From Curtobacterium pusillum (GTDB lineage: Bacteria > Actinomycetota > Actinomycetes > Actinomycetales > Microbacteriaceae), in NCBI RefSeq assembly GCF_007673235.1, contig NZ_VDZH01000002.1, positions 103,327-167,326 of the forward strand: a DNA stretch of 64,000 nucleotides. The letters are read 5' to 3'. Numbering within the stretch: the stretch's first letter is position 1; every line of letters begins with the position of its first letter. A model generated the notes under the pieces. That model ran no database searches. It saw nothing but the letters and a program-made list of their open reading frames with translations, and had not been told where the DNA came from. Positions 59,938-64,000 of the stretch are shown here, in pieces. Both the position numbers and the translations under genes were made by a program.

Positions 59938-60807
59938 GTGACCCCCAGCCACCGACCCTCGACCGCCCGGCTGCTGTTCGCGTCGTCGCACCCCGGCCCG
60001 ACCGTCACCGTGACGGTGCTCGCCGCGGTCATCGCCGCCGCCGTCGGGCACCCGGCGTGGCTGGTCGTCCTCGTGGCGCTCACCGTGGTCGCCGGGCAGC
60101 TGTCGATCGGGCTCGCCAACGACTGGATCGACGCGGATCGCGACCGGACGGTGGGGCGCTCGGACAAGCCCGTGGCCCAGGGCCTGATCGCCGTCGGCAC
60201 GGTCCGGACCGCGGCGTTCGTCACCGCCGGCGTCGCGGTCCTGCTCTCGGTGTTCCTCGGGCCGGTCGCCGCCGTCGCGCACCTCGTGCTCGTCGCCGCG
60301 GGGTGGGCCTACGACGCGGGCCTGAAGCGGACGGTGTGGTCGGTCGTGCCGTTCGTGGTCGCGTTCGGGCTGCTCCCGGTCGTGGCGGTCTCGGCCGGAC
60401 CCGACGGCGACTGGCCGGCGTGGTGGGCGATCGCGACGGGGGCCGTGTTCGGCGTCGCGATCCACTGCACGAACGTGCTGCCGGACCTGGTCGACGACGC
60501 GGCCACCGGGGTCCGCGGATTCCCGCACCGGCTGGGGCTCCGCGGTGCCGGGGTCACGGCGTTCGGTGCGCTCGTCGTCGCCGCGCTGCTCGTGCTCGGC
60601 GGGCAGGTGCTCGGTGACGACGCCGTCGGCGGTGCCGGGGTGGTGCTGGCGGTACTGGGCGCGGTCGTGGTGATCGCCCTCGCAGCGGCGGGGGTCAGAC
60701 TCGTTGTGCTGGGGCTGGCCTCGAGGACACTGTTCCGTCTGGTGATCGCGTCGTCGCTCGTGCTGGTCGTCGAACTCGGCCTCGCCGGCGCCCGCCTGGT
60801 GGCGTGA
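59938..60807 (+). CDS. UbiA family prenyltransferase
   Basis: The 289-residue membrane enzyme has about eight to nine helices and both aspartate motifs, NDWIDADRD (about 61-69) and NVLPDLVDDAATG. It transfers a prenyl chain to an aromatic or other acceptor. The GTG 59938 is supported by TACGCT (59926-59931), 6 nt upstream. It is convergent with an FAD monooxygenase gene; in related actinomycetes such pairs accompany quinone or type III polyketide pathways, but no polyketide synthase is in this window. Confidence 0.9.
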   Translation: MTPSHRPSTARLLFASSHPGPTVTVTVLAAVIAAAVGHPAWLVVLVALTVVAGQLSIGLANDWIDADRDRTVGRSDKPVAQGLIAVGTVRTAAFVTAGVAVLLSVFLGPVAAVAHLVLVAAGWAYDAGLKRTVWSVVPFVVAFGLLPVVAVSAGPDGDWPAWWAIATGAVFGVAIHCTNVLPDLVDDAATGVRGFPHRLGLRGAGVTAFGALVVAALLVLGGQVLGDDAVGGAGVVLAVLGAVVVIALAAAGVRLVVLGLASRTLFRLVIASSLVLVVELGLAGARLVA

Positions 60808-60867
60808 CCCAGCAGACAGCAAGCGGGAAGCAGCAAGCAGCAGCGGCCAGCAGCGAGCCGCGACCCG

Positions 60868-62019
60868 TCACGCCCAGCGCATCGCGTAGATCCCGGCCAG
60901 CCCGTCCGCGGTCGGGAGGGACAGGACCGACCGGAGCAGTGCCTCCCGGCCGACCGTTGCCCACCCGCCCAGCGGACGGCCGAGTGCCATGTTGACCTCT
61001 GCCTGCCGCGCGGCCCGGCGGGCCACCGCCTGGCGCCGACGGGCGTAGTGCGGCCACGGGCCGGGCGCGCCGGTCGCGACGGCCTCCGCGAGCAGCGGCG
61101 CGAGTTCGGCGGCGTCGAGCCACCCGAGGTTCATGCCCTGCCCGCCGATCGGGCTGATCTCGTGCGCGGCGTCGCCGACGAGGACCACACGACCGACCCC
61201 GACCCGGTCCGCCTCGCGTCGCCGGACCCGGAATCCGCTGAGCATCGTGCAGCTCGCACCGTCCGGCGAGGTGCCGGTGCGCTCGGCGACGATCGAGGCG
61301 AGCCGGGGCGCGTCCACCGCTGATCCGTCCGGGACCAGGACGACGTAGCGGCGCCGGCCCCGCGGCAGGGGGAAGGACTCGACGACCCCCGCGGGTCCGA
61401 CGTCGACGATCGCCGCGGACCGGGCGGCCGTGCCCTCGACGTCCGCGAAGTCGCCCATGACGTAGTGGTCCGGGTAGTCCCGTCCGGTGGTCCCGATGCC
61501 GAGCAGGCCGCGGGTGACGCTCCGGGCGCCGTCCGCCCCGACGACGAACGATGCCCGGACGGACGCGTTGTCGCCGTCTGGTCCGGTGCCGAACGCGTCG
61601 ACGTGGTCCGGGTGCCGCTCGAGTCCGGTGAGGGCTGTGCCGGTCCGCAGCGCGCCTGGTGCGAGGTCGGCGAGACGGTCGCGCAGCAGGGCTTCGGTCC
61701 GGTGCTGGTCGAGCGTGACGACGTACGGGTGCGTGGCCGACACCCGGTCGAAGGTCAGGGTGCCGAGGTCGCGCCCGCGGCTCCGGGCGACGCCGGTGCG
61801 GACCCGGGTGGCCTCGGCGAGTACCGGTCCGTCCAGGCCGATCGCGGCGAACGCGTCGAGGGAGGGCGGGTGGATGCCGATCGCGCGGGAGCCGGTCGGA
61901 TCGGCCGTGCGGCGTTCCCACACGGCGACGCGGACACCCCGCGCCGCGAGGAGCGCCGCGGCGAAGAGGCCGACGGGTCCGCCGCCGACGACGAGGACGT
62001 CGACGCGCTCCGTGGTCAC
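60868..62019 (-). CDS. FAD-dependent aromatic monooxygenase family protein
   Basis: The 383-residue flavoprotein belongs to the PHBH/UbiH-type monooxygenases. Motifs are VVGGGPVGLFAAALLA (FAD, about 10-25), the DG motif VVGADGARS and the GD motif VLVGDAAHEISPIGGQGMNLG. GTG 62019 has the leaderless -10 TAGGCT 6 nt upstream (minus strand, 62031-62026). It is probably linked to the UbiA product, but the substrate is not readable. Confidence 0.9.
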   Translation of the reverse strand: MTTERVDVLVVGGGPVGLFAAALLAARGVRVAVWERRTADPTGSRAIGIHPPSLDAFAAIGLDGPVLAEATRVRTGVARSRGRDLGTLTFDRVSATHPYVVTLDQHRTEALLRDRLADLAPGALRTGTALTGLERHPDHVDAFGTGPDGDNASVRASFVVGADGARSVTRGLLGIGTTGRDYPDHYVMGDFADVEGTAARSAAIVDVGPAGVVESFPLPRGRRRYVVLVPDGSAVDAPRLASIVAERTGTSPDGASCTMLSGFRVRRREADRVGVGRVVLVGDAAHEISPIGGQGMNLGWLDAAELAPLLAEAVATGAPGPWPHYARRRQAVARRAARQAEVNMALGRPLGGWATVGREALLRSVLSLPTADGLAGIYAMRWA

Positions 62020-62088
62020 GTGCCGAGCCTACGGACGGGCGGCACGGTGGTCGCCCAGGCGGGCCGGGCCCGGATCCGGCGTCGTTCC

Positions 62089-62130
62089 GGACTGGAGGCG
62101 CGGGGCGGGCCCGACCCGTGCCTCCAGTCC
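62089..62130. terminator. Hairpin, CTGGAGGC family
   Basis: GGACTGGAGGC (62089-62099) and GCCTCCAGTCC (62120-62130) form the outer stem, with a GGGCGGGCCCG-like centre. It follows the acyltransferase stop on the minus strand and carries two copies of the 11-mer. Confidence 0.7.
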
Positions 62131-62144
62131 GCAGCGTGGTCGCG

Positions 62145-63356
62145 TCAGACGGCCGCGTCGGCCGTGTCGCGCGCGGACCGGTCCGCGGCCATCAGGCGCC
62201 GCGCCTCGCGGAACCGCTTCCGTGCCTTCTCGACCGGCACCTCGATCGCGTAGGCAGCGCCGACGGCGACGAGGAGCGCGGCTCCGACGAGCCACACCGT
62301 GCCCCAGGCGCCGATCGCGTACGTGCCGAGCAGGGCGATCACGAGTGGGTGCCACAGGTACGCCGAGTACGACACGCGTCGGCCGAACCAGGAGACCGGC
62401 GTCCACGCGAGTGCCGCCGACAGCGGGGAGCGGACGGACACCAGGCCGCCGATGAGCAGCGCCGAGATGAGCCCGGTGACGGGGAGCACCACGCCGAAGG
62501 ACCACGCGTGCTGCGTCCAGTCGTCGTCGATCCAGAACTGCACCCCGGCGAGCAACCCGATGCCGACCCAGGTGCCGACGTGCCCGGCGATCCCGGACGC
62601 CCAGGCCCGGATGCGTTCGTCGTCCAGGAGCAGGGCGAGCAGGCACCCGGTCGCCAGCGGCACGACGCCGAGCACGGGGGAGAAGTACACGTCCGGCGTC
62701 GCGCCGGCGTTCGGGGCGCGGTAGCTCAGCCACGATGCCGCAGCCGCGCCGACGATGACCACGCCGAGGCCGGTCATCAGCCAGCGACGGCGGGAGCGCA
62801 GGGCGAACAGCAACACGAGGACCGGCGGCCAGACGAGGTAGAACTGCTCCTCCATGGACAGGCTCCACGTGTGCGCGAAGACCCCCTGCGTGGTGTCCCA
62901 GTAGGAGCGGAAGAGGTTGCCGGTGTAGCTCAGCGCGATGAACGCGGCCTCACCGGGGGAGAACGAGGCGCCCTTGTAGTCGCCGACCCAGTTCCAGAGG
63001 GCGAGCCCCACGACGACGAGCGCGAGCAGGGCGGGGTAGAGCCGCAGGAGCCGCTTCGTCCAGAACGAGCCGAGTCGGATGCGACCGGTGCGACGCTTCT
63101 CGCCGAGCAGCAGGGTCGTGATGAGGAACCCGGAGAGCACGAAGAACACCGTCACGCCGATGAACCCGCCCTCGAACTGCGGCACGTGCAGGTGGTACAG
63201 GATCACGATCAGGATCGCCACCGTGCGGAGGCCGTCGAGCGCCGGGGCCCGGTGGGTCAGCGGCGGCGGGGGCGTCGGTCGTGCGGCCCTGCCGTCGGTG
63301 TCGGCCGGTGCGGATGTGGTGCGGGTCCGCTCCGGCGTGAGCGTGGTGGTCGCCAC
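62145..63356 (-). CDS. Acyltransferase 3 family membrane protein
   Basis: The 403-residue protein is a typical AT3 (OafA/YrhL-like) enzyme with about ten membrane helices. The active-site His region is ALDGLRTVAILIVILYHLHV and another motif is HTWSLSMEEQFYLVWP. It probably O-acylates a surface polysaccharide or lipid. GTG 63356 has AGGAGG upstream. A TAAGAGCGG copy lies at 63438-63446 in its promoter region, shared with the glycan genes. Confidence 0.9.
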   Translation of the reverse strand: MATTTLTPERTRTTSAPADTDGRAARPTPPPPLTHRAPALDGLRTVAILIVILYHLHVPQFEGGFIGVTVFFVLSGFLITTLLLGEKRRTGRIRLGSFWTKRLLRLYPALLALVVVGLALWNWVGDYKGASFSPGEAAFIALSYTGNLFRSYWDTTQGVFAHTWSLSMEEQFYLVWPPVLVLLFALRSRRRWLMTGLGVVIVGAAAASWLSYRAPNAGATPDVYFSPVLGVVPLATGCLLALLLDDERIRAWASGIAGHVGTWVGIGLLAGVQFWIDDDWTQHAWSFGVVLPVTGLISALLIGGLVSVRSPLSAALAWTPVSWFGRRVSYSAYLWHPLVIALLGTYAIGAWGTVWLVGAALLVAVGAAYAIEVPVEKARKRFREARRLMAADRSARDTADAAV

Positions 63357-63448
63357 GGACGCCTCCTGCGAGATCGGGTTGCGGGGGCCACTGACCGTCG
63401 GGTCGTGACCATTCCGTTACAGGATGCTCGCGGAACGTAAGAGCGGTC

Positions 63449-64000
63449 TCAACGACCGGGGTGCACCAGGCTCGTCAGGGCGTCGAATCGTTCGTGTGCG
63501 ATCTCGGCGAACGGGCGGTCCTCGTCGTCGGCGATCCACTGGGCGAACGACAGGTGGAACACCGTCACGGCGGTCTCGGCGGCGATCGTCGCGGCCGGTT
63601 CGGGTACACCGCGGTCGCGCAGGACCTCGCCGAGCCGGACCTTCAGGGTCGCGAGCTTGCCGAGCTCCCGCTCGCCGAGAGCCGGGTTCCCGTCGATGAT
63701 GCCCTGGCGTGTGCGCGACCACGGACGGCGTTCCTCCGGGAAGAACGCACCGGCGGCCTCCAGCGCTCGCCGGACGAGGTCGAACGGGGCCGCGTCCGCC
63801 GGTGCTGCCTCGATCGGGGTGGTGAACATCCCGAGGAAGTCGTCCTGCCCGGCGAACAGGACCTCGCGCTTGTCGGCGAAGTGCCGGAAGAAGGTGCGCT
63901 CGGTGACCTCGGCCGCGGCAGCGATGCCGGCGACGGTCGTCTGGTCGTAGCCCTGCTCCGCGAAGAGCTGCAGCGCGGTCGTCTGCAGACGTCCACGGGT
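63449..64000 (-). CDS. TetR family regulator, 5' end outside the window
   Basis: The minus-strand frame runs to the window edge and reads TRGRLQTTALQLFAEQGYDQ TTVAGIAAAAEVTERTFFRH FADKREVL, a TetR helix-turn-helix, followed by an all-helical ligand domain ending TSLVHPGR. About 183 residues are visible and the first 10-15 are missing. The C-terminal domain has a PEERRPWSRTRQGII segment. Targets cannot be judged without the upstream gene. Confidence 0.88.
   Translation of the reverse strand, partial: TRGRLQTTALQLFAEQGYDQTTVAGIAAAAEVTERTFFRHFADKREVLFAGQDDFLGMFTTPIEAAPADAAPFDLVRRALEAAGAFFPEERRPWSRTRQGIIDGNPALGERELGKLATLKVRLGEVLRDRGVPEPAATIAAETAVTVFHLSFAQWIADDEDRPFAEIAHERFDALTSLVHPGR

Overview
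The window is a chromosomal piece of a very GC-rich actinomycete. The gene content points to Micrococcales and most likely Microbacteriaceae (Curtobacterium-like): a fused OleBC in an olefin cluster, a Streptomyces CL190-type mevalonate operon, a DUF7882-type small protein, an Asp23/AmaP/DUF2273 envelope operon and many leaderless TANNNT promoters. The family call is inference from remembered gene types, not from a search. I see no rRNA, tRNA, CRISPR array, prophage or insertion sequence.

Layout. 1-5.9 kb: two MFS exporters, a YCII protein, a TetR regulator, a LysE exporter, an Lrp/AsnC regulator and a Tat-exported esterase. 5.9-7.7 kb: a divergent pair made of a retropepsin-like RimB protease and a RimK-type ATP-grasp ligase that carries a C-terminal RCK_C domain. 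7.7-12.6 kb: oleA-oleBC-oleD for long-chain olefins. 12.7-17.4 kb: an envelope-stress operon (two Asp23 proteins, one with a long 11-residue LEA-like repeat, plus DUF2273, AmaP, DUF6286 and CsbD). 17.5-21.6 kb: an AraC regulator with an extra half DNA-binding domain, then csoR-copZ-copA copper export. 21.6-30.7 kb: nitronate monooxygenase, pgi, a LysM lipoprotein, DUF937, a sugar porter, and an ohrR-ohr-oxidoreductase module. 30.8-36.1 kb: a translationally coupled five-gene mevalonate operon without IPP isomerase. 36.3-39.3 kb: ArsR-SRPBCC and hydrolase genes.

39.6-46.9 kb holds the item I find most unusual: an 1851-residue glutamate synthase large subunit whose stop overlaps the start of a CysJ-like diflavin reductase, with no GltD. 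47.1-53.4 kb is a surface-glycan module (GT2-GtrA fusion, GT39 transferase, OmpR/HAMP two-component system) with a short motif placed 52-53 nt upstream of both transferase starts. 53.5-64 kb: fructosamine kinase, a PIN/excisionase-type toxin-antitoxin pair, LysR/EamA, a fatty acyl-CoA ligase, a GNAT gene broken by a one-base frameshift, UbiA, an FAD monooxygenase, an acyltransferase and a TetR gene cut by the window end.

A second layer runs across the whole window. The 11-mer CTGGAGGCRCG occurs at least 16 times. It forms inverted pairs (terminator-like hairpins) between genes and single copies inside linkers of large proteins, a distribution resembling Neisseria DNA uptake sequences. Two further palindromic families and a composite ~100 bp repeat lie in other intergenic gaps. 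Coordinated functions include lipid and isoprenoid supply (ole, mva, UbiA), metal and peroxide defence (cop, ohr), envelope stress and glycosylation, and nitrogen assimilation.
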